From Neorhizobium sp. UBA3556 (GTDB lineage: Bacteria; Pseudomonadota; Alphaproteobacteria; Rhizobiales; Rhizobiaceae), in contig DFNX01000016.1 of the NCBI GenBank assembly GCA_002376235.1, positions 868,001 to 932,000 on the forward strand: a stretch of DNA of 64,000 nt. The letters run 5' to 3'. Within the stretch, counting starts at the first letter, position 1. Each line of letters starts with the position of its first letter. This document shows positions 32,262-40,708 of the stretch, piece by piece. Under the pieces are notes generated by a model, which was given only the letters and a program-made list of their open reading frames with translations, did no database searches and was not told the origin of the DNA. The position numbers and the translations under genes were made by a program.

Positions 32262-33293
32262 ATGCGCTCATCCAAAATCATCCACGTCGTCACCTGCCAT
32301 GCGGAAGGCGAGGTCGGGGATGTCATTGTCGGTGGGGTCGCACCGCCTCCGGGCGATACGGTCTGGGAACAGTCCCGCTTTATCGCAAAGGACCAGACCT
32401 TGCGGAATTTCGTTCTCAACGAACCGCGCGGCGGCGTCTTTCGCCACGTCAACCTTCTCGTGCCGCCGAAGAACCCGAAGGCCCAGATGGGCTGGATCAT
32501 CATGGAGCCGGAAGACACTCCGCCCATGTCTGGTTCCAACTCCATCTGCGTCTCCACCGTCCTGCTCGACAGCGGCATCATACCGATGACCGAACCCGTG
32601 ACGAAAATGGTACTGGAAGCGCCAGCCGGACTGGTCGAGGTCGAGGCAGAGTGCAGGAACGGCAAGGCCGAGCGGATCACTGTCACCAATGTCAAAAGCT
32701 TCGCCCAGAAGCTCGGCGCATCGCTTGATGTCCCCGGTCTCGGAACCATTACCGTCGACACCGCCTATGGCGGCGACAGTTTCGTCGTGGTCGATCCGGA
32801 TGAGATCGGCATCGACCTCATCCCCGAAAATGCCCGCCTGATCGCAGAAACCGGCATCAGGATCACCAATGAAGCGAACCGGCAGCTGGGCTTTTCGCAT
32901 CCGGAAGAGACCGGCTGGAACCACATATCCTTCTGCCTTTTCGCCGGAAAGCCCTATCACGAAGACGGCCAGCTGATGGCAAAATCCGTCGTCGCCATCC
33001 AGCCCGGCAAGATCGACCGTTCGCCGACAGGAACCGCCGTTTCGGCGCGCATGGCGCTGCTGCATGCACGCGGTCAGTTCAAGCAAGGTGACAGCCTGAC
33101 CGGCGTCTCCATCATCGGTACACGCTTCATCGGCAGGATCGTTGAGGAAACGCAGATAGCCGGACAAAAGGCCATCATCCCGTCGATCACCGGCCGGGCC
33201 TGGATCAGCGGAACCTCGCAGCTGATGCTTGACCCCTCTGACCCGTTCCCGGGCGGCTACAAGCTTTCCGATACCTGGCCAATGCTCAAGTAG
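32262..33293 (+). CDS. Proline racemase-family enzyme, probably trans-3-hydroxy-L-proline dehydratase
   Basis: A 343-residue enzyme of hydroxyproline metabolism. The first catalytic position reads MSGSNSIC (Ser where racemases have Cys in MCGH) and the second reads DRSPTGTA (Thr where racemases have Cys in SPCGT). Thr at the second site is the mark of 3-hydroxyproline dehydratases; Ser at the first occurs in some epimerases. The Ser/Thr pair excludes a standard Cys/Cys proline racemase. No other hydroxyproline catabolic gene is nearby. ATG 32262; its end overlaps the facing YCII gene by eight bases. Confidence 0.78.
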   Translation: MRSSKIIHVVTCHAEGEVGDVIVGGVAPPPGDTVWEQSRFIAKDQTLRNFVLNEPRGGVFRHVNLLVPPKNPKAQMGWIIMEPEDTPPMSGSNSICVSTVLLDSGIIPMTEPVTKMVLEAPAGLVEVEAECRNGKAERITVTNVKSFAQKLGASLDVPGLGTITVDTAYGGDSFVVVDPDEIGIDLIPENARLIAETGIRITNEANRQLGFSHPEETGWNHISFCLFAGKPYHEDGQLMAKSVVAIQPGKIDRSPTGTAVSARMALLHARGQFKQGDSLTGVSIIGTRFIGRIVEETQIAGQKAIIPSITGRAWISGTSQLMLDPSDPFPGGYKLSDTWPMLK

Positions 33294-33648
33294 AGGGTCT
33301 CCGATACTCCAGGAATGGCCGCACCTCGACCGGCGCCCGGCAGGCGATTGCGGCCTTGCGGCCCCAGTCGAGCGCTTCATCCAGATCGGCCGCTTCCAGC
33401 ACCCAGAAGCCGCCGACATGCTCGCTGCTCTTCAGATACGGGCCTTCGGTAACCTCCACCTCCCCGCCGGGCCCGGCCTTCAGCGATTTCGCAGCAGCAA
33501 CCGGAGCAAGACCACCAACGAAAAGCCGGATACCGGCGGCGATCATCTCTTCATTGAGTGCGCTGATGTCGCGATGCATCGTCTCGTCTTCCAAGACAGC
33601 CGGATCGTAATCGTCGGGATGATGAATGGCGACCAGATAACGGGTCAT
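33286..33648 (-). CDS. YCII/DGPF-domain protein
   Basis: A 120-residue small protein of the YCII-related superfamily (MTRYLVAIHHPDDYD, GGLAPVAAAKSL, GPYLKSSEHVGGFWVLEAADLDEAL). Function is unknown; relatives often accompany ECF sigma factors, but none is present. ATG 33648 follows GAGGAGAAGATC. It converges on the proline racemase-family gene with an 8-base overlap. Confidence 0.82.
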   Translation of the reverse strand: MTRYLVAIHHPDDYDPAVLEDETMHRDISALNEEMIAAGIRLFVGGLAPVAAAKSLKAGPGGEVEVTEGPYLKSSEHVGGFWVLEAADLDEALDWGRKAAIACRAPVEVRPFLEYRRPST

Positions 33649-33749
33649 GATCTTCTCCTCCTGCGGTGGGGAAGGCATTCTGCCTTCCTTTTACGCGAAG
33701 GACGAGCGGCCGGAGCGAAATCCGACACGCTTCCTTGATGATTTGGAGG

Positions 33750-34463
33750 TCAGGCCGTCCGGAGCGCTCCCTGATGCACGACGATGCGCGCATGGTAGGG
33801 AACACGGGTATAAAGATCGAGAATATCCTGGTTGACGAAGCGCACGCAGCCCGACGAAGTTGCCTTGCCGATAGACTGCCAATCCGGCGAGCCATGCAGG
33901 CGATAAAGCGTGTCCTGTCCATTCTGGAAAATGTAAAGCGCGCGCGCACCGAGCGGGTTCTTGATGCCCGGATCCATGCCACCGGCCTTAACCGAATAAC
34001 GCGCCAGAGACGGTTGGCGGGCGATCATCTCGTCCGGCACCTTCCAGCGCGGCCACGCCTGCCGCCACTGGACCACGCCCTCGCCTTCCCAGGCAAAGCC
34101 GTCACGTCCGAGACCGACGCCATAACGCATCGCGGTGCCGCCGGGTTCGGTAACATAGAGGAATCGGTTTGGTGTATCGACAACCACCGTGCCGGGCTTT
34201 TCCCCCGTCGGATCGATAACCCGCTGCCGGTAATATTTCGGGTCGATCTGCTGGTATGGTATTGCTGGCAGCTTGTGCCCGCCATCTTCCATCGCAGCGT
34301 ATCGCGTCTGCAATTCGGCCTCGCTCGGTGGCCCGACCGGACGCTGTGCCACGGCAGGAACGACGGAAGGCTGGGAAGTCGTGGAGCAGCCGGCCAGCGC
34401 CGCCGTCATGGAAACGGAGCCGAGCACGAATGTGCGCCGCGACAGAGAAAATGATGTGGGCAT
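33750..34463 (-). CDS. L,D-transpeptidase (YkuD), predicted lipoprotein or Tat-exported
   Basis: A 237-residue peptidoglycan cross-linking enzyme acting in the periplasm. The N-terminus has RRTFVLG (twin-Arg-like) and a lipobox LAGC near residue 25. The YkuD catalytic region reads LHGSPDWQSIGKATSSGCVRF (Cys about 213), where many family members have SHGC and this has SSGC. Rhizobiaceae rely heavily on L,D-cross-links and encode many paralogues. It diverges from choX. Confidence 0.9.
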   Translation of the reverse strand: MPTSFSLSRRTFVLGSVSMTAALAGCSTTSQPSVVPAVAQRPVGPPSEAELQTRYAAMEDGGHKLPAIPYQQIDPKYYRQRVIDPTGEKPGTVVVDTPNRFLYVTEPGGTAMRYGVGLGRDGFAWEGEGVVQWRQAWPRWKVPDEMIARQPSLARYSVKAGGMDPGIKNPLGARALYIFQNGQDTLYRLHGSPDWQSIGKATSSGCVRFVNQDILDLYTRVPYHARIVVHQGALRTA

Positions 34464-34682
34464 GAAGGTATTTCCGGAATTGAGCAGATGACGATGCGCC
34501 TCTATCTGCCCTGATATGAGTTAGATCAAGTCACAACCAGGACATCAGGCTTAGCAAGCGCCCCATGGTGACAATTTTGCCGATCCCGAAATTGCCCCCC
34601 GGGCTGCCTCGACGCTGCCCGCCGGCGACCTCGGCACAGAATGTCGCAAACGCCCCGTATCCCGCGACGTAAATGCGCACGC

Positions 34683-34711
34683 TTGCTTGGCGTGGGAAGT
34701 TATTGATAATG
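34683..34711 (+). promoter_or_regulatory. Candidate sigma70 promoter of choX
   Basis: TTGCTT, 17 bases, ATAATG, ending 29 bases before the choX start codon. I see no clear choline-repressor palindrome nearby; the rest of the 277-base gap (34464-34740) shows nothing else. Confidence 0.4.
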
Positions 34712-34740
34712 ACCGGGAACAGATAAGAAAGGGAGCAATC

Positions 34741-35694
34741 ATGCGCATCCATAAATCGCTGGCCTTCACCCTGGCCATTTCCGCCTCCCTTACGGGCTTT
34801 GCCGCCAGTGCATCTGCCGCCGAGCCGGCAGCCTGCGGCACCGTCAGGTTCTCTGATGTTGGCTGGACAGACATTACCGCCACCACCGCAACCGCCTCTG
34901 TTCTTCTAAAGGCGCTCGGCTATCAGACCGACATCAAGGTCCTCTCCGTCCCCGTCACCTATTCGTCGTTGAAGAACAAGGATATCGACGTCTTCCTCGG
35001 CAACTGGATGCCGACCCAGGAAGCCGACGTTCGTCCCTACCTGACCGAGAAGACGATAGAATCCTTTGGCCCAAATCTGACAGGCGCGAAATACACGCTC
35101 GCCACCAACGCCAAGGGCGCCGAACTCGGCATCAAGGATTTCAAGGATATCGCGGCTCACGCCGATGCACTCGGCGGCAAGATATACGGTATCGAACCGG
35201 GCAATGACGGCAACCGCCTGATCCTCGGCATGATCGAGAAAGACACGTTCGGCCTCAAGAAGCTGGAAGTGGTCGAATCCTCCGAACAGGGTATGCTCGC
35301 CCAGGTCGCCCGTGCCGACAAGGCCGGCGAGCCGGTCGTCTTCCTCGGCTGGGAACCGCATCCGATGAACGCCAATTTCAAGCTGACCTATCTGACGGGC
35401 GGCGATGATGTCTTCGGTCCGAATTTCGGCGGTGCCGAAGTCTATACCAATGTCCGCGCAGGCTTTACCGAGGAGTGCCCGAATGTCGGCGCCTTCATCA
35501 AGAACCTGAAATTCTCGCTGCCGATGGAAAACGAGATCATGGGCGGCATCCTGAATGATGGCGAAGAGCCGGAAGTCGCCGCAACCGATTGGCTGAAGGC
35601 CAATGCCGCCGTGATCGAGCCATGGCTCGCCGGCGTGACGACCAAGGATGGCAAACCCGGTCTCGAAGCCGTCAAATCCGAACTCGGCCTCTGA
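34741..35694 (+). CDS. choX: Choline ABC transporter substrate-binding protein
   Basis: A 317-residue periplasmic protein of the OpuAC/ChoX type. Signal peptide about 1-26 (FTLAISASLTGFAASASAAEP). Aromatic ligand positions fit the choline-binding box: GWTDI, GNWMPTQ, GIEPGNDGN and GWEPHPMN. ATG 34741 follows AAGGGAGCAATC. First gene of choXWV, which supplies choline for glycine betaine synthesis and osmoprotection. A hairpin separates it from choW and should make it the most abundant product. Confidence 0.93.
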   Translation: MRIHKSLAFTLAISASLTGFAASASAAEPAACGTVRFSDVGWTDITATTATASVLLKALGYQTDIKVLSVPVTYSSLKNKDIDVFLGNWMPTQEADVRPYLTEKTIESFGPNLTGAKYTLATNAKGAELGIKDFKDIAAHADALGGKIYGIEPGNDGNRLILGMIEKDTFGLKKLEVVESSEQGMLAQVARADKAGEPVVFLGWEPHPMNANFKLTYLTGGDDVFGPNFGGAEVYTNVRAGFTEECPNVGAFIKNLKFSLPMENEIMGGILNDGEEPEVAATDWLKANAAVIEPWLAGVTTKDGKPGLEAVKSELGL

Positions 35695-35705
35695 TCCCTA
35701 TAGCC

Positions 35706-35731
35706 AAGGGCCGGTTTTCCGGCCCTTTCTC
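35706..35731 (+). terminator. Intercistronic hairpin between choX and choW
   Basis: AAGGGCCGG-TTTT-CCGGCCCTT followed by TCT is a strong stem inside the operon. It is likely a partial terminator or RNA stabiliser giving more binding protein than permease. Confidence 0.75.
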
Positions 35732-35778
35732 TCGATCTTTTGATCTCGTCTTTTTGATATAGTGAGGTGGTACCGGAC

Positions 35779-36639
35779 GTGAACTGGCTACCCGATTGGC
35801 TCGTCGATTCGAGTGGAAAACTTCGCCTCGGCAACTGGGCGAAAAACGCCGTCGACTGGCTGACGACCGATGCGAGCTGGTTTTTCGACTGGCTGTCGCA
35901 TGTCCTGTCCAAGGTCATCGATGCACTTCTGGCGGTTCTGCAATATCCGAACCCCTTCCTGCTCATTGCGCTCTTCACGGCTCTTGCCTACGGCCTTCGT
36001 CGCTCCATAGGCATCACCGCCTTCACCTGTCTCGGGCTGCTGCTGATCTATAATCTGGGCTACTGGAAAGAGACGACAGAGACGCTGGCTCTCGTGCTGG
36101 CGGCAACCGTTGTCAGCATGGTGATCGGCATGCCGCTTGGTATTGCGGCGGCGCGGCGCGAATGGATCTATCAGGCCATGCGGCCCGTTCTCGATCTGAT
36201 GCAGACCATCCCCACCTTCGTCTATCTGATCCCTGCGCTCATTCTGTTCGGTCTCGGCATGGTCCCGGGCCTGATTGCCACCGTGATCTTCGCTATCCCG
36301 GCGCCTATCCGCCTTACACGCCTCGGCATTATCTCCACCCCGAGCGCGCTCACCGAAGCCGCCGTGGCGTTTGGCGCCACCTCAGCCCAGGTCCTGCGCA
36401 AGGTCGAGCTTCCCTATGCGATGCCGCAGATCATGGCTGGCCTGACCCAAACCATCATGTTGTCGCTGTCCATGGTCGTCATCTCCGCACTTGTCGGTGC
36501 AAATGGGCTTGGCGTGCCGGTGGTGCGGGCGCTGAACACCGTCAACATTGCCCGCGGTTTCGAAGCGGGGCTATGCATCGTCATCCTCGCCATCATCCTT
36601 GATCGCCTGTTCAAGAGCCGAAACGGAGATGCGCCATGA
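35779..36639 (+). CDS. choW: Choline ABC transporter permease
   Basis: A 286-residue inner-membrane permease of the glycine betaine/choline type with seven or so helices. The EAA-like loop (TEAAVAFGATSAQVLRKVELP) contacts the ATPase. The start is GTG 35779, because GAGGTGG lies eight bases before it; another GTG at 35767 has no ribosome-binding site. The stop overlaps the choV start (ATGA). Confidence 0.93.
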   Translation: MNWLPDWLVDSSGKLRLGNWAKNAVDWLTTDASWFFDWLSHVLSKVIDALLAVLQYPNPFLLIALFTALAYGLRRSIGITAFTCLGLLLIYNLGYWKETTETLALVLAATVVSMVIGMPLGIAAARREWIYQAMRPVLDLMQTIPTFVYLIPALILFGLGMVPGLIATVIFAIPAPIRLTRLGIISTPSALTEAAVAFGATSAQVLRKVELPYAMPQIMAGLTQTIMLSLSMVVISALVGANGLGVPVVRALNTVNIARGFEAGLCIVILAIILDRLFKSRNGDAP

Positions 36640-37721
36640 CCGTCCCCGCACCCAACGAGCACGAGACCCGAGACTGCGTGACATTCCGCAATGTCGATAT
36701 CGTTTTCGGCAAGGAGCCGAATGCCGCCCTGCCCTTGCTCGATAACGGCAGAAGCCGCGACGAAATCAGCGCTGAGACCGGCATTGTCGTCGGCGTCTCG
36801 AATGCCTCGCTATCGATCCGCGAGGGAGAGATTCTCGTCCTGATGGGACTGTCCGGTTCGGGAAAGTCCACGCTTCTGCGCGCCGTCAACGGTCTCGCGC
36901 CGGTTGTCCGCGGCAGCGTCAGCGTCGCCACGCCCGCAGGCCCGGTCGATCCCTACAGAACCAGCGCCAGGACACTGCGCGAATTGCGCATGCACACCGT
37001 TTCCATGGTCTTCCAGCAATTCGCCCTCCTCCCCTGGCGGTCGGTGGCGGAAAATGTCGGCTTCGGGCTTGAACTTGCCGGCGTCACGGAAAAGGAACGA
37101 CAGAACCGCATCCGCGAACAGCTTGAACTTGTCGGCCTCAGCCAGTGGGCGGACAGACGCGTCGGCGAACTTTCGGGCGGCATGCAGCAACGCGTAGGCC
37201 TCGCGCGGGCCTTTGCCACCGGTGCGCCCATCCTTTTGATGGACGAACCGTTTTCTGCCCTCGATCCGTTGATCCGCACCAAGCTGCAGGATGAACTGCT
37301 GGAATTCCAGCACCGGCTGAAAAAGACGATCCTCTTCGTCAGCCACGATCTCGATGAAGCCTTCCGCATCGGCAACCGTATAGCCATCATGGAAGGCGGA
37401 CAGATCATCCAATGCGGCACGCCGCAGGAAATCGTCCGTGATCCGGCAGATGATTATGTCGCTGATTTCGTCCGCCACATGAACCCGATCAGCATGCTGA
37501 CGGCGGGCGACATCATGACAAAGGGCATTTCCGCCGCCACAAGTGCAACACCGGTCTCAGCCTCGGCATCACCCGATACACCTCTGGTTGACATCATGGA
37601 TGGACTTGCCCGCCAACGCGGCACCATTGCCATTGTTGATAACGGCAGCGTCGTCGGCTCAGTTACGGCGGATGACGTCGTCAAAGGCCTTACGCGCCAT
37701 CGGCTGCGCGACAGCCGGTGA
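36636..37721 (+). CDS. choV: Choline ABC transporter ATP-binding protein
   Basis: A 361-residue ATPase of the ProV/OpuA group. Walker A GLSGSGKSTLL (about 69-79), Q-loop MVFQQFALLPW, signature LSGGMQQRVGLARA, Walker B ILLMDEPFSALDP, H-loop SHD. The C-terminal 70 residues form a short CBS-like regulatory region (GTIAIVDNGSVVGSVTADDVV). It is translationally coupled to choW. Confidence 0.95.
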   Translation: MTVPAPNEHETRDCVTFRNVDIVFGKEPNAALPLLDNGRSRDEISAETGIVVGVSNASLSIREGEILVLMGLSGSGKSTLLRAVNGLAPVVRGSVSVATPAGPVDPYRTSARTLRELRMHTVSMVFQQFALLPWRSVAENVGFGLELAGVTEKERQNRIREQLELVGLSQWADRRVGELSGGMQQRVGLARAFATGAPILLMDEPFSALDPLIRTKLQDELLEFQHRLKKTILFVSHDLDEAFRIGNRIAIMEGGQIIQCGTPQEIVRDPADDYVADFVRHMNPISMLTAGDIMTKGISAATSATPVSASASPDTPLVDIMDGLARQRGTIAIVDNGSVVGSVTADDVVKGLTRHRLRDSR

Positions 37722-37841
37722 CATATTATTTTAACCGTTGATAGATGGTGCGCAAACTTGACGCGGCCAGGTACCTTTTGCCGCGCGGAATTAAATGATA
37801 TAAAAATATAGCAAAATCGAAAAACAACCAGAGAGTGACGA

Positions 37842-38558
37842 ATGGCCGAACAGGCCCAGTTATTGCGCCCAACAGACGACGAGGCACGCGAGCTTGCTCG
37901 GTCGCTCATCCGTGGCGCACGCTACATGTCACTCGCAGTGCTCGACCCGGCGACAGGCTTCCCTTCCGTCAGCAGAGCCTTGACAGCGATAGACCTCGAT
38001 GGCGTCCCCGTTGTGCTTGTTTCCGCGCTTTCCGGTCACACAAAGGGGCTGAAGGACGATTCCCGCTGCTCGCTGCTTGCAGGCGAACCGGGAAAAGGCG
38101 ATCCGCTGGCGCATGCGCGCATTACCGTTTTCTGCGAGGCCGAACTCGTTTCCCGAGATAGCGCGGCGCATCAAAGACTTCGCGCTCGTTTTTTAAGACG
38201 TCATCCAAAGGCGCAACTTTACGTAGATTTTCCCGATTTCAGATTTTACCGGCTTGTTCCCATTCAGGCGTCTCTCAACGGAGGCTTCGGGCGCGCCTAT
38301 GCGTTAGGCGCCGAGGACCTGTTTTTTCCGCTCGCGGCGGACGAATCAGCATGGCTGGAATTACAGAACAAACTGGTCGAAAAGACCTCAGAAGCGACGA
38401 GTTTAGCGCAACGTCTGGGTCTTGGAGACAAGAATTGGAGATTCGGATTGGTCGATCCCGCCGGGATTGATCTCATTTCGGGTGATGTACTCGTCCGGCA
38501 CGAGTTTCAGCACAGACTAGACTTGCCGGAAAACGTCATACATTATATCTGCAAATAA
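37842..38558 (+). CDS. HugZ-like pyridoxamine 5'-phosphate oxidase-fold protein
   Basis: A 238-residue split-barrel protein: FMN-binding-like fold about 12-160 (RYMSLAVLDPATGFPSVSRAL, VSALSGHTKGLKDD, FRFYRLVPIQASLNGGFGRAY) and a DUF2470-like C-terminal domain about 165-238. Relatives include heme-degrading HugZ and HmuQ. A heme role is possible but no iron box was found in its 120-base upstream region. It is a single gene between choV and nolR. Confidence 0.78.
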   Translation: MAEQAQLLRPTDDEARELARSLIRGARYMSLAVLDPATGFPSVSRALTAIDLDGVPVVLVSALSGHTKGLKDDSRCSLLAGEPGKGDPLAHARITVFCEAELVSRDSAAHQRLRARFLRRHPKAQLYVDFPDFRFYRLVPIQASLNGGFGRAYALGAEDLFFPLAADESAWLELQNKLVEKTSEATSLAQRLGLGDKNWRFGLVDPAGIDLISGDVLVRHEFQHRLDLPENVIHYICK

Positions 38559-38586
38559 ACTAAAATGTAGCTCGAACTACCCGAAA

Positions 38587-38602
38587 TTTAGGGGATGTAC
38601 AA
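38587..38602. promoter_or_regulatory. NolR-type binding site upstream of nolR
   Basis: TTTAG-GGGATGTAC-AA fits the reported NolR consensus (A/T)TTAG-N9-A(T/A). It lies 85-100 bases before the nolR start, suggesting autoregulation. Confidence 0.5.
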
Positions 38603-38686
38603 ATTCCGCCTGCGCCGCCTAACATCACCGGATAACAATATTTGGTGAATTGCGCGGCCACTTTGGAGACGAGGTGAAGAGAACTA

Positions 38687-39007
38687 ATGGATAAGGTTGC
38701 ACTATCTGAACATTCAAACGCAGCAGCAGGCCTGCTGTCTGCCATGGCCAACCCCAAGCGGCTTATGATTCTTTGCTGCCTGGTAAAGGGAGAGGTCGCA
38801 GTGGGGGCACTGGCGACGCGCGTAGGCTTGAGCCAGTCGGCCCTGTCCCAGCATCTTTCTAAGCTTCGCGCACAGAAGCTGGTCAAGACCCGTCGCGACG
38901 CCCAGACGATCTATTATTCCAGCTCCTCGGAGTCGGTGCTGAAGATCCTCGATAGCCTCGAAGACATCTACATCGCTGCAGAACGGAAAACATCCGCTGC
39001 CGCCTGA
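38687..39007 (+). CDS. nolR: ArsR-type regulator, NolR-like
   Basis: A 106-residue winged-helix repressor. LLSAMANPKRLMILCCLVKGE, VGALATRVGLSQSALSQHLSKLRAQKLV and TRRDAQTIYYSSSS match, from memory, S. meliloti NolR closely, including the recognition helix. NolR represses nodulation genes and tunes growth and exopolysaccharide genes. It lacks the metal-binding cysteines of ArsR/SmtB sensors. A NolR-type site is upstream and a strong terminator follows. No nod genes are in the window. Confidence 0.85.
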   Translation: MDKVALSEHSNAAAGLLSAMANPKRLMILCCLVKGEVAVGALATRVGLSQSALSQHLSKLRAQKLVKTRRDAQTIYYSSSSESVLKILDSLEDIYIAAERKTSAAA

Positions 39008-39031
39008 TCTAATTGGATCGGTCTAAAAGAT

Positions 39032-39061
39032 GCCCGGGCAACCCCCGGGCTCTTTTCTTTT
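39032..39061 (+). terminator. Terminator after nolR
   Basis: GCCCGGG-(5)-CCCGGGC followed by TCTTTTCTTTT, 25 bases past the stop codon. Confidence 0.85.
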
Positions 39062-39063
39062 CA

Positions 39064-39130
39064 AAGCATGTCGCGCAATGGCTTTGCGCAACAGAAATGC
39101 GATTAAAAAGACCTGAAGCGCACAAGCGTT
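39064..39130. repeat. Degenerate palindromic element in the nolR-binding protein gap
   Basis: GCATGTCGCGCAATGG, CTTTGCGCAACAGAAATGCG and TAAAAAGACCTGAAGCGC follow the layout of the element at 25553 with a shortened loop. In the rest of the 480-base gap (39131-39543) I see no gene; it should hold the promoter of the binding-protein gene and a long leader, and no known riboswitch is recognised. Confidence 0.45.
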
Positions 39131-39543
39131 CCCGCAGGATCGCAATACGTTTTTACGCGCCGATATCTGATGCTTTTCAAGCAAGATCGGCGCCGCGTAT
39201 TCTTTGACCAATTGATATCTTTTGCACCGATGCGCCCGCTCGACGGGATAGGGCCTTGATCAGCACATATGCCCAATCCGCGCTGCTTCGTCTTGGGATC
39301 AAGGTATTGAAATATCCCCACCGAAATGTCGCAGTTTCGGTTATCTTCTTGCGCGCAACCCACAAGATTTCTACAAAAATTGCCATCTGTGTCACGAACC
39401 AAACATGGACGTGTGCTGATCGATGTTTTGCGCTGCCATAGCTGCTCGACAATATTGTCTTCGCAGCGAGGCGCGCGAGGTATCATGACCGGCAGTCCGG
39501 GAGGCCTGCCAATGAATTCTGCCGATGCCCCAAGGAGACAGAC

Positions 39544-40647
39544 ATGACATTGAAGACAATCACGGCAGCGCTGGCTGCCTCGCTGGCCTTTGCGCCGATC
39601 GCTCATGCCGACATCACCATCGGCCTCATCGCACCGCTGACCGGCCCGGTCGCAGCCTATGGCGATCAGGTCAAGAACGGTGCCCAGACGGCCGTTGACG
39701 ACATCAACAAGGCAGGTGGGATTCTCGGCGAAAAGGTCGTGCTGAAACTGGCCGACGACGCCGGCGAACCAAAGCAGGGCGTTTCCGCCGCCAACCAGAT
39801 CGTCGGCGAAGGCATTCACTTCGTCGTCGGCCCGGTCACTTCCGGCGTTTCCATTCCCGTTTCCGACGTTCTCGCCGAAAACGGCATCCTCATGGTCACC
39901 CCGACCGCAACTGCGCCGGATCTCACCAAGCGTGATCTCGCAAACGTCCTGCGCACCTGCGGCCGCGACGATCAGCAGGCCGAAGTTGCCGCCAAATACG
40001 TTCTTGAAAAGCTCAAGGACAAGCGCGTCGCCATCATCAACGACAAGGGCGCCTACGGCAAAGGCCTCGCCGATGCCTTCAAGGCAACCCTGAACGCCGG
40101 CGGCGTCACCGAAGTCGTCAACGACGCCATCACTCCCGGCGACAAGGATTTTGGCGCACTCACGGCCCGCCTGAAGTCGGAAAAGATCGACGTGATCTAT
40201 TTCGGCGGCTATCACCCGGAAGGTGGCCTGATGGCCCGCCAGCTGCGTGATCTCGCGCTCAACGCCCAGATCATTGGCGGCGACGGCCTGTCGAACTCCG
40301 AATATTGGACGATCGGCAGCGAAGCCGCAGCCGGCACGCTCTTCACCAACGCATCCGACGCGCTGAAGAGCCCGGACTCGAAGGCAGCAGCCGATTCGCT
40401 CGCCGCCAAGAACATTCCGGCCGAAGCCTTCACGCTGAATGCCTATGCCGCTGTCCAGGTCATCAAGGCCGGCATCGAAAAGGCAAAGACTGCCGAAGAC
40501 GCAGAAGCAGTGACCGCAGCCTTGAAGGACGGCTCGGCCATCCCGACCGCCATCGGCCAGCTGACCTACGGCGAAACCGGCGACCTCACCTCGCAGAGCT
40601 TCTCGCTCTACAAGTGGGAAGGCGGCAAGATCGTCGCCGCCGAGTAA
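39544..40647 (+). CDS. Branched-chain amino acid-type ABC substrate-binding protein
   Basis: A 367-residue periplasmic LivJ/LivK-type protein. Signal peptide about 1-22 (LAASLAFAPIAHAD), IGLIAPLTGPVAAYGDQVKNGA at the ligand cleft, FVVGPVTSGVSIPVS, and GGYHPEGGLMARQLRD. Leu/Ile/Val or related amino acids are the probable ligands. No permease or ATPase gene is adjacent, so it works with a transporter encoded elsewhere. GGAGA precedes the ATG. A terminator follows, so it is monocistronic. Confidence 0.92.
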   Translation: MTLKTITAALAASLAFAPIAHADITIGLIAPLTGPVAAYGDQVKNGAQTAVDDINKAGGILGEKVVLKLADDAGEPKQGVSAANQIVGEGIHFVVGPVTSGVSIPVSDVLAENGILMVTPTATAPDLTKRDLANVLRTCGRDDQQAEVAAKYVLEKLKDKRVAIINDKGAYGKGLADAFKATLNAGGVTEVVNDAITPGDKDFGALTARLKSEKIDVIYFGGYHPEGGLMARQLRDLALNAQIIGGDGLSNSEYWTIGSEAAAGTLFTNASDALKSPDSKAAADSLAAKNIPAEAFTLNAYAAVQVIKAGIEKAKTAEDAEAVTAALKDGSAIPTAIGQLTYGETGDLTSQSFSLYKWEGGKIVAAE

Positions 40648-40670
40648 TCGGCTTCGAAGCAAACACGCAG

Positions 40671-40696
40671 CGGGCGCTCAAAAGGCGCCCGTTTTG
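40671..40696 (+). terminator. Terminator after the amino acid-binding protein gene
   Basis: CGGGCGC-(7)-GCGCCCG followed by TTTTGC, 24 bases past the stop. Confidence 0.8.
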
Positions 40697-40708
40697 CTTT
40701 CCGGCCGA

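Noticed and set aside
32268..33419. 383-codon antisense ORF over the proline racemase-family gene
   Set aside because: The sense strand holds the catalytic motifs and an aligned start; antisense product shows no domain.
37722..37841. Iron box in front of the HugZ-like gene
   Set aside because: I looked for TGA-N9-TCA and Irr-type repeats and found none, so no iron control is claimed.
39131..39543. Possible riboswitch or sRNA in the long leader before the binding-protein gene
   Set aside because: Length invites it, but I could not find a stable conserved fold or terminator pair; left as unannotated leader.
39103..40662. 519-codon antisense ORF over the amino acid-binding protein
   Set aside because: The sense strand encodes a signal peptide and LivK-type domain; the antisense frame is Gly/Asp/Val-rich by GC codon mirroring.
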